Below, one piece after another: positions 16,015 to 25,027 of a stretch of 64,000 bases of DNA; positions within the stretch are counted from its first letter, which is position 1; every line of letters begins with the position of its first letter. The stretch lies in contig NZ_VYVA01000006.1 in NCBI RefSeq assembly GCF_009193215.1, forward strand, positions 162,140-226,139. The letters run 5' to 3'. Below the pieces are notes generated by a model. It had not been told where the DNA came from. It did no database searches and saw only the letters and a list, made by a program, of their open reading frames with translations. The translations under genes and the position numbers were made by a program. The DNA comes from Flavicella marina (GTDB lineage Bacteria > Bacteroidota > Bacteroidia > Flavobacteriales > Flavobacteriaceae).

Positions 16015-19000
16015 TTAATTATCTCTAAAATTAAACTCAATTCTATTGTTTAATTCACTGGTCGCTAAATCTCCAGTATTAGAGTATTTAGGTTGTGTAT
16101 CTCCATATCCTTCAGAAGTAAGTCTATCTTCATTGATCCCACCATCTACTAAATATTTTAGGATAGCATTCGCTCTTCGTTTCGATAGAAACAAACTATA
16201 TTTCTCGTTGTGTTTGTTGTCTGTATGCGAAGCAATTTCAAACTTTGTAGCTGGATACTCTTCCATGATTTTTAAAATATCATCCAAAATTTCCATAGTG
16301 CTATTTGTTAAAGTGTTTTTCGTTCTTTCGAATTTGATTTTTTGTGCTAAACCTTCAATTCTTAAATAAACACTTTTGTCGAAATTTTTGTCTGGGCACC
16401 CTTTGTTTGCTTCTGTTCCAGGTACATCAGGACATAAATCATCTGCATCCGCAACACCATCTCCATCTAAATCTTCGTCTTTCGGACATCCTTCATTTTC
16501 AGTTAGACCTTTGATTTTCGGACATCTGTCTTTGTAATCTGGTACTCCATCTTTATCTGAATCTAACGAAACTCCGTTTGAATAAACCTTAACACCATAA
16601 GGTGTATCTGGTTCTTTGTCATATAAATCAATTACACCGTCTTTGTCAGAATCTTTTGTGTTGGCTTCAACAGCTCCTTCAATTTCAGGACACCCTTTGT
16701 TTTCTTTTGTACCTGCTTTGAAAGGACAATCGTCGATGTGATCTGGTACATCGTCATAGTCTGAATCAACAGCCACTCCATTTCCATAAACTCTTGCATT
16801 GGCAGGAGTGTTTGGCTCTTTATCAAATTCATTTACAACACCATCATTGTCATCGTCATTCCAATCAAATTCTTTTTCGGATTTAGGACAACCTTCATTT
16901 TCAACAGGACCCGCTTTCAAAGGACATTTATCTTTGTAGTCAGGCAATCCATCTCTATCACTATCGATAGGAATTCCGTTTCCGTATACCAATGCACCTG
17001 CTGGTGTATTTGGATCTTTGTCAAATTGATCTATTACGCCATCGTTATCTGTGTCAATCAACTCTAATTGCTGTACTTCTTTTTGAGCAACCTCCTCTTT
17101 GCAACCATCTAATTTTTTAGAACCAGCAACCAATGGGCATTTGTCAGAATGGTCTGGAATACCATCATTGTCTGTGTCCATTGATACTCCATTTCCGTAA
17201 ACTTTTGCTCCTTTAGGAGTGTTTTTTTCTTGATCAAATTGATCCATAACACCATCACCATCAGAATCATTCATTTCAACGGTTGAAGAATTTGTCGTTC
17301 CGTTTACTGCGATACCTGCTCCTACATTGATGTCTGTTTGTTTTTGTTTCGGTGCACATCCTTCTAAATCTTCAGTACCTGAAATGTTTGGACATTTGTC
17401 TGAGTGGTCTGGAATTCCATCATTGTCAGAATCTACAGATACACCATTACCATATACTTTTGCGCCTGCAGGAGTGTTTGGTTCTACATCAAATTGATCC
17501 ATAACTCCATCTTTGTCTGTATCTGTCAATTGAACTGTAGCACCTGATGATTCTTCAGTAATTTCAGGACAGCCTCCTTTTGAACTTGGTCCTGGTTGCA
17601 ATGGACAAGCATCTCTATGGTCTGGTGTGCCATCGCTATCTAAATCCATCGCTACTCCATTACCATACACTTTAACACCAAATGGAGTGTTAGGCTCTTT
17701 GTCGTATTCATTTGGTACTCCATCACCATCGCTGTCTGGAGAAAGTGGACACCCATCGTTTTCGATAGTACCATATTCTAAAGGACATCCATCTTTGTAG
17801 TCAGGAATGCTATCTCCATCTGTATCAACAGCAACTCCGTTCCCGTAAACTCTAGCATCTAAAGGAGTGTTAGGTTCTTTGTCAAGAGAGTCAATTACAC
17901 CATCACCATCGGCATCATTGATGCTTATTTTACCACCACTTGAAGCAATGTCAATATTCTCTGGACAACCTTCGTTTTCTAAAGTACCTTGTTTTAATGG
18001 GCAGTTATCATGTAGATCAATAACCCCGTCGTTGTCTGTGTCAATAGCTACACCGTTACCATAAACTTTGGCACCAAGTGGTGTTTCATTGTCTTTGTCT
18101 AAGGCATCCATAACACCATCACCATCCATATCGTTGATACTAATTGGTTGAGTGTTGTTTGCTTCAGAGGCAACATAGTTTTCTGGGCAGCCTTCGTTTT
18201 CTGAAGTTCCAGGTAGTAATGGACATTTGTCATACAAGTCAATTACACCATCTTTATCTGTATCAATCGCAACTCCATCCCCATAAACTTTAGCTCCTTC
18301 AGGAGTGTTAGGTTCTCTGTCTAACGCATCAACAACTCCATCTTTGTCACTATCATTGATTGTGATAGATTCTCCGTTTTCGTTCGTAACAGAAATAGTT
18401 TCTGGACAACCTTTGTTTTCTGTAGTACCATAGTCAAAAGGACATTCGTCTGCATAGTCTGGAATTCCATCTTTGTCTGTGTCAATCGCAACACCATTAC
18501 CATAAACTAAGGCACCTTTAGGCGTGTTTGGTTCTTGGTCTAAAATATCGGCAACACCATCACCATCAGAGTCACTAAAGTCACCAGCGATATTAGGTTG
18601 AACTACTTCCATTGATTCGGTTGGATTGATGCCTTCTTCATAAACCTCTTTTCCTCTGTCAGAGTCTGGTTGGATGTAGTTAATTTCTACACGACGGTTT
18701 CTTTTTCTTCCTTCAGCAGTTTTGTTACTGTGTGTAGGTTGTTCAATACCATATCCGAAGGCAAATAAACGTTCTTCGTTTACACCTTTCTCAGCCAAAT
18801 AATTCAATACGCTAGAGGCTCTTTTTTCAGATAAATACAGGTTGTAATCTGGTGTACCTGTGTTATCTGAATGCCCATCAATCGTAAATTTAGTGTTTGG
18901 ATATTGCAACATAATATTAGCAATCTCATTTAAGATGGTATATGAATCTCCTAAGATTTGATCACTGTTTGTTTTGAAATAAATGCTTTTCGCTAAAAGG

Positions 19001-20100
19001 AAAATTCTATTTGAAATATCGTCGGCAGCATTTTCTCTCGGACAACCTAAATTCTCTGCAACTCCTTTTACATCAGGACAAACATCATCGTAATCGTAAA
19101 CGCCATCGCCGTCTCGGTCTTCTGGACACCCTTCATTTGCTTCAATACCTTTTAAGAATGGACATTTATCTATGTGGTCAGGAATACCGTCCATATCACT
19201 ATCGATAGCTATACCGCTTCCGTAAACCATAGCTTCAGTAGGCGTGTCTGGTTCTTTGTCTACTTCATCAATTACACCGTCTTCATCTGTATCAACAACT
19301 TGAAATCTTTCGTCTCCAATGTCTTCATTGTTGGCCCAAGCAGCATGTCTTTTTTCTTTACCAAATTTATATACAATACCTAAATGTGTTGCTAAATAGG
19401 TTTCATAGTTGTGTTTTGAAGAGACCGCAGCGTCTATGTTATCTTGATGATTTAGATACAAAGAAGGACGCAGTTGAACATCAAATCTATTATTTATCCT
19501 ATATTTTAAATCCAATCCTACGTTTACAAAACCAGATTTCGCACGGTTATTGTTTCCTATATTGTAAATTTCAGTATCTGCCTCATCATATAAAGTAGCT
19601 TGGTACGAATTGAATCCGAAACCAGCAAGAAATGCCCAATTCCACTGAGTGCTGTTCAACTTCCACAGATTACTCAAATTAAGGATTCCACTAAATTCGA
19701 TGCCATATTTATTTCCATCCATGCTTAAGATTTGTGACCCATATAATGTTTCATCAATTCCTCGAATAGCATTGTACCCCGTAAAACCTTGCCCTGAAGC
19801 TCCCAGGTTGGTGTAGTCAAATTTCATTTCCATTCCTAAAATAGGATTGAACATTTTACTTCCATAGATGTAAAAACCTAAGTTGGTGTGGTTTTTTATA
19901 TCTCCATTCAATCTTGAAGACAGATCTCCAAACGAATTTTGGTTGATGAGTCCTAACCCTAAAGACCAAGTGTTATAAGAATCCTTAACTTCTTTAGCGG
20001 GTTCTTTTTCAGAGGAGTCTTTTTGAGCTTTTTGAGAAAAAGCGGCATTGGCAATGCATAGGAAAACCAAAAAGTGAAAGGTTTTGTTTTTTAAAGACAT
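16015..20100 (-). CDS. OmpA-family protein with eleven thrombospondin type 3 units and two OmpA domains
   Basis: A 1361-residue outer-membrane protein. In order: a signal peptide (FLVFLCIANAAFSQ); a beta-barrel-like region to about residue 255; a first thrombospondin type 3 (TSP3) unit; a first OmpA C-like peptidoglycan-binding domain (about 361-480, with GHSDNTGTPDYNLYLSEKRA); ten more TSP3 units of about 60-70 residues, with the consensus D-x-D-x-D-G-x-x-D, then EPNTP, VYGNGVA and CP...G..ENxGCPE; and a second OmpA domain (about 1237-1361, with SHTDNKHNEKYSLFLSKRRA). Calcium-binding D-rich loops are evident in each unit. It probably links outer membrane and cell wall at both ends of a stiff calcium-binding rod. 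A CAAAAATA box at 20142-20149 is a possible -7 element. Confidence 0.9.
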   Translation of the reverse strand: MSLKNKTFHFLVFLCIANAAFSQKAQKDSSEKEPAKEVKDSYNTWSLGLGLINQNSFGDLSSRLNGDIKNHTNLGFYIYGSKMFNPILGMEMKFDYTNLGASGQGFTGYNAIRGIDETLYGSQILSMDGNKYGIEFSGILNLSNLWKLNSTQWNWAFLAGFGFNSYQATLYDEADTEIYNIGNNNRAKSGFVNVGLDLKYRINNRFDVQLRPSLYLNHQDNIDAAVSSKHNYETYLATHLGIVYKFGKEKRHAAWANNEDIGDERFQVVDTDEDGVIDEVDKEPDTPTEAMVYGSGIAIDSDMDGIPDHIDKCPFLKGIEANEGCPEDRDGDGVYDYDDVCPDVKGVAENLGCPRENAADDISNRIFLLAKSIYFKTNSDQILGDSYTILNEIANIMLQYPNTKFTIDGHSDNTGTPDYNLYLSEKRASSVLNYLAEKGVNEERLFAFGYGIEQPTHSNKTAEGRKRNRRVEINYIQPDSDRGKEVYEEGINPTESMEVVQPNIAGDFSDSDGDGVADILDQEPNTPKGALVYGNGVAIDTDKDGIPDYADECPFDYGTTENKGCPETISVTNENGESITINDSDKDGVVDALDREPNTPEGAKVYGDGVAIDTDKDGVIDLYDKCPLLPGTSENEGCPENYVASEANNTQPISINDMDGDGVMDALDKDNETPLGAKVYGNGVAIDTDNDGVIDLHDNCPLKQGTLENEGCPENIDIASSGGKISINDADGDGVIDSLDKEPNTPLDARVYGNGVAVDTDGDSIPDYKDGCPLEYGTIENDGCPLSPDSDGDGVPNEYDKEPNTPFGVKVYGNGVAMDLDSDGTPDHRDACPLQPGPSSKGGCPEITEESSGATVQLTDTDKDGVMDQFDVEPNTPAGAKVYGNGVSVDSDNDGIPDHSDKCPNISGTEDLEGCAPKQKQTDINVGAGIAVNGTTNSSTVEMNDSDGDGVMDQFDQEKNTPKGAKVYGNGVSMDTDNDGIPDHSDKCPLVAGSKKLDGCKEEVAQKEVQQLELIDTDNDGVIDQFDKDPNTPAGALVYGNGIPIDSDRDGLPDYKDKCPLKAGPVENEGCPKSEKEFDWNDDDNDGVVNEFDKEPNTPANARVYGNGVAVDSDYDDVPDHIDDCPFKAGTKENKGCPEIEGAVEANTKDSDKDGVIDLYDKEPDTPYGVKVYSNGVSLDSDKDGVPDYKDRCPKIKGLTENEGCPKDEDLDGDGVADADDLCPDVPGTEANKGCPDKNFDKSVYLRIEGLAQKIKFERTKNTLTNSTMEILDDILKIMEEYPATKFEIASHTDNKHNEKYSLFLSKRRANAILKYLVDGGINEDRLTSEGYGDTQPKYSNTGDLATSELNNRIEFNFRDN
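16390..19293 (-). repeat. Tandem repeat region coding for eleven thrombospondin type 3 units
   Basis: Eleven related coding units of about 170-210 bases. The first is separated from the other ten by a complete OmpA domain (about 18650-19015). Each codes for an acidic D-x-D loop, an EPNTP turn, VYGNGVA and a CP...GCP ending. The units are clearly homologous but not identical in DNA, which argues for old duplication with continued selection and not recent slippage. Confidence 0.88.
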
Positions 20101-20213
20101 GCGTAATTTTTATTAGGTTTTATTGTTTTAGGTAATTGCTGCAAAAATAATTATATTATTTTTATTTAAACTGTAAATCTGTCAATTAAAAAAACGACAA
20201 ATTGTTCGTTTTA

Positions 20214-20747
20214 TTATGTTTGATAGCCTTTTTGAGGAGTTTCTAATACTTGCGATGAGACCTTTTCAATAGGACTTTTGTCAATACAATGATCAATTAA
20301 TTTGTCAATATTTTTTCTGTTGATTGATGCGTTTTCTAAAGAAAGTATTTCTCTAAGTGGATATAAAACAAATTTTCGATCAACAGCCTTCGGATGTGGC
20401 AGTGCTATAAAGTCAGTGTTTATCTCTATGTTTTCATACAAAACCATATCAATATCTATCAATCTGTCTTGGTATCCTTCAGTTAGACCTCTTTTGCGTC
20501 CTAACAATGTTTCTATCTCAAGCAGTTTTTTCAGTAGGGGTGATGCTGGTACATTGCTTTGTAATTCTATACAGATGTTGTAGAAATCTTCACCCTCAAA
20601 ACCCCAAGAAGGAGTCTTGTATATAGACGAAATATTTGTGATTTCACCTGTAGTAAGGTGAATTTCATCTATGGCGGCTTGTAAGTTTGCTTTTTTGTCT
20701 AGCAAGTTGCTCCCAATTGATAAGTAGACTCTCTTGTAATCTGTCAT
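20214..20747 (-). CDS. folK: 2-amino-4-hydroxy-6-hydroxymethyldihydropteridine diphosphokinase
   Basis: A 177-residue HPPK, the folate-pathway kinase that transfers pyrophosphate from ATP to 6-hydroxymethyl-7,8-dihydropterin in the cytoplasm. Diagnostic segments are VYLSIGSNLLDKKANLQAAI, YKTPSWGFEGEDFYN, LLEIETLLGRKRG, and YQDRLIDIDMVLYENI, which contains the D-x-D metal site, followed by LPHPKAVDRKFVLYPL. Length is slightly above the usual 160 residues, with a short C-terminal extension. It is divergent from sppA. No clear promoter could be picked in the 111-base gap on its side. Confidence 0.93.
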   Translation of the reverse strand: MTDYKRVYLSIGSNLLDKKANLQAAIDEIHLTTGEITNISSIYKTPSWGFEGEDFYNICIELQSNVPASPLLKKLLEIETLLGRKRGLTEGYQDRLIDIDMVLYENIEINTDFIALPHPKAVDRKFVLYPLREILSLENASINRKNIDKLIDHCIDKSPIEKVSSQVLETPQKGYQT

Positions 20748-20858
20748 GCGTTTCTATTTTTTCGAAGAAAAAACATCTTTGGGGGTAGCGACTAATAATT
20801 TAAAACAAAGAAACAAAAGAAAAATTGAATAGTTATATTTGTTCATTAAAAAAAAGAC

Positions 20859-22610
20859 ATGAATTTTCTGAAAAATATTATTTCATCAGCCATTGGTTTC
20901 TTTATGGCTTTTGGTTTACTGCTAATTGGGTTGGTAATTATTGGAGTTTCTTTAGGTGGAGAGTCTGAGGTGAAGCTTCAAAACAACAGCATTTTACGAA
21001 TTAAATTAGAAACACCAATTAAAGATTATGTGGCAAATGAAATTGATCCTTTTTCTGAGTTGTTAGGGTTGCCTGCTGAATACATTGGAATGAATTCAAT
21101 TACAAAGGCTATTCGACGCGCGAAGAATGACCCTAAAATTAAAGGAATTAGTATCGAGCCAACGATGATGACAGTTGGTATGAGTCAGTTGAACGAAATC
21201 AGAAAAGAGCTTATTGATTTTAAACAATCTGGTAAGTTGGTTTATGCATATGCTGATTTTTATGGTCAAAAAGAATATTTTTTGAGTACCGTTGCCGATT
21301 CGATTTTTGTGAACCCGGTGGGGCAAGTTGAGTTGAAAGGCTTGTCTTCAGAAGTTTTGTTTTTTAAAGATTTTCAAGATAAGTACGGAGTGAAAATGGA
21401 AGTCGTACGTCACGGAAAATACAAAAGTGCTGTTGAACCGTTTTTAGAAAATGAAATGAGTGAGTCGAATCGAGCTCAGATAAAAGCCTTGTTAGAATCT
21501 TTGTGGGGTGATATTGCTTATATGACTGCTACTTCAAGAAAAATTTCTGAAGAAGATGTGAATAGAATAGCAGATGAATTAGGTGGTCGTAACGCGGACT
21601 TGGCTCTAGAAAATAATTTGGTTGATGCTGCAATATATTATGATGCGTATAAAGAAAAGATCCAAGAAAGTTTGTCTTTAGATAACTTTCATACCATAAG
21701 TCTCCAGGATTATACCAAAACAGAATTGAATTTTGAGTTAGAAACAAATCCAGACCAAAATAAAATTGCTGTGATTTATGCACAAGGAGAAATAATTTAC
21801 GGTGATGGTGATGAAAATGTAATCGGTCAAAGAATGATGGTCAAAGCAATCGATAAAGCAGCAAGTAATGAAGCTGTGAAGGCTATTGTTTTTAGAGTAA
21901 ACTCACCTGGAGGGAGTGCCTTGTCATCAGATATAATTTGGAGAGCATTGGAGAATGCCAAAAGTAAAAAACCATTGGTAGTCTCTATGGGAAATTATGC
22001 AGCGTCGGGTGGTTATTACATTGCTTGTAATGCAGATAGGATTTATGCTGAATCAACTACGATTACAGGTTCAATTGGAGTTTTCGGAATTTTGCCTAAC
22101 GTTAATAAATTCTCTAAGAATATCGGAATCAATTCAGAAAGAGTGAGTACTAATAAAAACCCTCATTACAGTGCTTTTTCAAAATTAGATCCCAAATTTT
22201 ACGAAGTTACCAAGCAAGGTGTAGATTTTATTTATAAAACTTTCGTTTCTAAAGTTGCTGAAGGAAGAGGTATGACCTATGACCAAGTACACGAATTAGC
22301 TCAAGGTAGAGTGTGGTCAGGTAAAGAGGCAAAAGAAAATGGTTTGGTAGATGAAATAGGAGGTTTGTCACAAGCTATTTTATCAGCGGCTTCTTTAGCA
22401 GAGGTTGATGATTATAAGATTCAGAATTTTCCGAATTACGAAAAAGAATTGAAAGACTCTTTCAAAAGTATGCCATTTATGAAATCGGAAGAAACAATTG
22501 TAAAAGAATTGTTAGGTGATTCAAATTTTGTGTTGTTTCAAAAATTAAACGCATTGAAGCACAAAAAGGGTATTCAAATGGCAATGCCATACGTGTTAGA
22601 AATTGAATAA
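20859..22610 (+). CDS. sppA: Signal peptide peptidase SppA, 67-kDa type
   Basis: A 583-residue double-domain SppA. An N-terminal membrane anchor (residues 5-35, AIGFFMAFGLLLIGLVIIG) is followed by two ClpP-like S49 domains. The catalytic lysine is Lys189 in the YKSAVEPF motif. The nucleophile is Ser383 in AASGGYYIAC, and NSPGGSALSS marks the second domain's oxyanion region. It cleaves remnant signal peptides in the inner membrane, facing the periplasm. It is the first gene of a plus-strand run with pxpABC, only three bases ahead of pxpA. A TATATTTG at 20834-20841 is a probable -7 box. Confidence 0.93.
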   Translation: MNFLKNIISSAIGFFMAFGLLLIGLVIIGVSLGGESEVKLQNNSILRIKLETPIKDYVANEIDPFSELLGLPAEYIGMNSITKAIRRAKNDPKIKGISIEPTMMTVGMSQLNEIRKELIDFKQSGKLVYAYADFYGQKEYFLSTVADSIFVNPVGQVELKGLSSEVLFFKDFQDKYGVKMEVVRHGKYKSAVEPFLENEMSESNRAQIKALLESLWGDIAYMTATSRKISEEDVNRIADELGGRNADLALENNLVDAAIYYDAYKEKIQESLSLDNFHTISLQDYTKTELNFELETNPDQNKIAVIYAQGEIIYGDGDENVIGQRMMVKAIDKAASNEAVKAIVFRVNSPGGSALSSDIIWRALENAKSKKPLVVSMGNYAASGGYYIACNADRIYAESTTITGSIGVFGILPNVNKFSKNIGINSERVSTNKNPHYSAFSKLDPKFYEVTKQGVDFIYKTFVSKVAEGRGMTYDQVHELAQGRVWSGKEAKENGLVDEIGGLSQAILSAASLAEVDDYKIQNFPNYEKELKDSFKSMPFMKSEETIVKELLGDSNFVLFQKLNALKHKKGIQMAMPYVLEIE

Positions 22611-22613
22611 AAC

Positions 22614-23372
22614 ATGAAGTTTTCTGTTGATATTAATTGTGATGTTGGTGAAAGTTATTTCGATCGAAAGATTGGCAATGATGCAGCTTTGATTCCTCTC
22701 ATAAGTTCTTGCAATATTGCATGTGGATTGCATGGGGGAGACCCATTAACAATTCAAAATGCAATTGATTTGGCAATTGAACACAATGTATCTATTGGAG
22801 CGCATCCTTCGTTTCCTGATTTAGAAAACTTCGGAAGAAAGTTTATGACTTTACCAGAGAAAGAATTAAAAGCATGTATTAGATTTCAGATATCAAGTTT
22901 GTATCATTTTACTTCTTTAAGAGGAGGTGTGCTGCGTCATGTAAAACCCCACGGGGCTTTATACAATGCTGCTGCTGCAGATTCAAAGCTTTCTAGAGCT
23001 ATTTTAGAAATTATGCAGGAGATTGATCCTAAATTAGCGTTGTTAGGGTTGGCGAACTCAAAAATGGAAGAAGCTGCAATGGAAATGGGAACTGAGTTTA
23101 TTTCAGAGGTTTTTGCCGATAGAAGCTATACAATAGAGGGGAATCTTGTTTCTAGAGAAGAACCCAATGCGGTGATAGACGATGCGGTTTTAGTGAAAGA
23201 AAGATGTTTGCAGATGGTGCGAGATCAACAAGTGTTGACTGAAGAAAACACCTATGTGAAGTTAAACGCACAAAGTATTTGTGTTCATGGAGATAACAAT
23301 GCTGCTTTAGCGTTGGTCAAGTCGCTGAGAGCTGCATTTATAGAAAATGAGATAAAAATTCAGTCATTTTGA
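22614..23372 (+). CDS. pxpA: 5-oxoprolinase subunit A (LamB/YcsF family)
   Basis: A 252-residue PxpA, part of the ATP-dependent PxpABC enzyme that opens 5-oxoproline (pyroglutamate) to glutamate. Recognised from SVDINCDVGESYFDRKIGND, IPLISSCNIACGLHGGDP, VSIGAHPSFPDLENFGRK, RHVKPHGALYNAAA, EVFADRSYT and SICVHGDN, the conserved segments of the family. Family length is about 250. It is translationally coupled to pxpB, whose TTG start overlaps its TGA stop. This metabolite-repair enzyme is common in Bacteroidota and usually appears in this gene order. Confidence 0.93.
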   Translation: MKFSVDINCDVGESYFDRKIGNDAALIPLISSCNIACGLHGGDPLTIQNAIDLAIEHNVSIGAHPSFPDLENFGRKFMTLPEKELKACIRFQISSLYHFTSLRGGVLRHVKPHGALYNAAAADSKLSRAILEIMQEIDPKLALLGLANSKMEEAAMEMGTEFISEVFADRSYTIEGNLVSREEPNAVIDDAVLVKERCLQMVRDQQVLTEENTYVKLNAQSICVHGDNNAALALVKSLRAAFIENEIKIQSF

Positions 23373-24046
23373 AGCCCTTGAAAATTGAGCCTTTTGGAGA
23401 TGCTGCACTTTTGGTTACCTTAGGAGAGGTAATTTCGTTAGAGGTGCATCAAAAAGTTGTTTCATTTGTTAGAGCAATAGAAAGCTCTTCTATAGTTGGT
23501 GTTGGTGAGTTAATTTCGAGTTATAACACCGTCACCGTTTATTATGATTTTCTGCAAATTCCATATAGCGAACTAAAGTCTCAACTAGAAGAACTTGATA
23601 TTGAGAAAATTTCAATTCCCGAAAAGAATATAGTGCAAATACCTGTGTGTTATGATGAGGAATTTGCTTTAGATATGAAAGAAGTAATTTCGAAAACGAA
23701 TTTATCAAAAGAGGAAATTGTAAAGCTGCATACGTCAAAAGAATATCTTGTATACATGTTGGGTTTTATGCCGGGTTTTTTTTACTTAGGTGGTATGGAT
23801 ACTCGATTGCGCTGTGAAAGAAAAGAAAAACCAAGGTTAAAAGTCGCCTCTGGGTCAGTTGGAATTGCAGGAGGGCAAACAGGAGTTTATCCATTAGATA
23901 GTCCTGGAGGTTGGCAGATTATTGGTAAATCTCCAGTAAAGTTTTTTGATAAATCGAATTCATCAAATTATTTCAAGATACAACAAGGTGATGGGATTCG
24001 ATTTTATGAGATTTCAAAAGATGAATTTATCAACACATTCCAATGA
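23369..24046 (+). CDS. pxpB: 5-oxoprolinase subunit B (KipI family), TTG start
   Basis: A 225-residue PxpB. Family motifs are IEPFGDAALLVTLGE near the N-terminus, LGFMPGFFYLGGMDTRLR in the middle and SGSVGIAGGQTGVYPLDSPG, then WQIIGKSP. It acts with PxpC as the carboxylase/kinase-like half of 5-oxoprolinase. The start is TTG at 23369: the conserved N-terminal strand begins at once, no ATG is near, and TTG gives a TTGA overlap with the pxpA stop. The ATGA overlap with pxpC shows tight coupling at the other end. Confidence 0.92.
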   Translation: MKPLKIEPFGDAALLVTLGEVISLEVHQKVVSFVRAIESSSIVGVGELISSYNTVTVYYDFLQIPYSELKSQLEELDIEKISIPEKNIVQIPVCYDEEFALDMKEVISKTNLSKEEIVKLHTSKEYLVYMLGFMPGFFYLGGMDTRLRCERKEKPRLKVASGSVGIAGGQTGVYPLDSPGGWQIIGKSPVKFFDKSNSSNYFKIQQGDGIRFYEISKDEFINTFQ

Positions 24047-24996
24047 TTGAAGTTGTAAAGTCAGGTTTGTATACTACGATACAAGATGTAGGTAGATTTG
24101 GATTTCAAAAATATGGAATGCCTGTTTCTGGTGTATTAGATAAAGATGCTTTTAGGTTGGCGAATTGGTTGGTGGGTAACGCAATAAATGAAGCGGTATT
24201 AGAAATTACCTTAACTGGACCTGTTTTGCGTTTTCATAAAGAAGTTGTAATAGGTATTACTGGAGCCGATATGCAACCCAAGATTGACGGAAAATTGGTA
24301 GAAATGAATTCCGCAATTAAAGTATCCAAAAACAGTATGCTTAGTTTTGGAAAGCTTAAAAATGGTTGTAGAACTTATTTATCGGTTTCAGGTGGATTTG
24401 ATGTTGTTCACGAAATGAATAGCAAAGCTACGTATGATTATGCCAAATTAGGAGGACTTAACGGGCAGGCATTGGCCGCAGGAGATTCTTTATTGTTGGG
24501 AAATGTAGATGCAAGTTTTGAAGAGAAAAAAGTTCCAGTTCATTTAGTACAAAATTCATACAGCACTATGCCTGTTCGGGTGATAGAAGGACCGGAGTTT
24601 CATCTTTTATCGAAAGCAGGAAAAGAGGTTTTGTTTACTTGCGGATTTACAGTTGGTTCAGCTAGTAATAGAATGGGAGTGCGTTTAAATGAAGTTGTGG
24701 AGCTTGATTTAGGTTCTGAAATGATTTCATCAGGGATTGTACAGGGTACTGTACAACTTCCATCAAGTGGTATGCCGATTGTATTGCTAGCCGATGCACA
24801 AACCACAGGAGGGTATCCTAGGGTATTAAATGTGATTAAGGCCGATCTATCTATTTTGGCACAACAGAAACCAGGTGATAAAATTAGGTTCAGGAAAATT
24901 TCTTTAGAGAAGGCTCAGGCAGTTTATTACAATAAAGAAACAGAGTTTACAAAACTTGCTTTACATATTGAGCATAAAAAAAGAGACCTATACTAG
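24043..24996 (+). CDS. pxpC: 5-oxoprolinase subunit C (KipA family)
   Basis: A 317-residue PxpC (biotin-dependent carboxyltransferase-like family). Clear segments are IEVVKSGLYTTIQDVGRFGFQ, GMPVSGVLDKDAFRLANWLVGN, LEITLTGP, SVSGGFDV, RVIEGPEF, and the C-terminal GMPIVLLADAQTTGGYPRVLNV. It completes the PxpABC complex in the cytoplasm. The last codons and stop codon lie inside the left arm of a terminator hairpin, so the operon ends exactly here. Confidence 0.93.
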   Translation: MIEVVKSGLYTTIQDVGRFGFQKYGMPVSGVLDKDAFRLANWLVGNAINEAVLEITLTGPVLRFHKEVVIGITGADMQPKIDGKLVEMNSAIKVSKNSMLSFGKLKNGCRTYLSVSGGFDVVHEMNSKATYDYAKLGGLNGQALAAGDSLLLGNVDASFEEKKVPVHLVQNSYSTMPVRVIEGPEFHLLSKAGKEVLFTCGFTVGSASNRMGVRLNEVVELDLGSEMISSGIVQGTVQLPSSGMPIVLLADAQTTGGYPRVLNVIKADLSILAQQKPGDKIRFRKISLEKAQAVYYNKETEFTKLALHIEHKKRDLY

Positions 24997-25007
24997 GTCT
25001 CTTTTTT
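24976..25007. terminator. Bidirectional terminator between pxpC and mdh
   Basis: Stem AGAGACCTA (24982-24990) with TAGGTCTCT (24994-25002), loop of three bases, flanked by A and T runs. It includes the pxpC stop codon and faces the convergent mdh gene, 20 bases away. Confidence 0.88.
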
Positions 25008-25027
25008 ATTTGATCCGGGAAAAGATG

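Noticed and set aside
16390..19293. Phase-variable or recent slippage repeats in the OmpA gene
   Set aside because: Units are too diverged in DNA sequence for recent slippage, and the frame is intact throughout.
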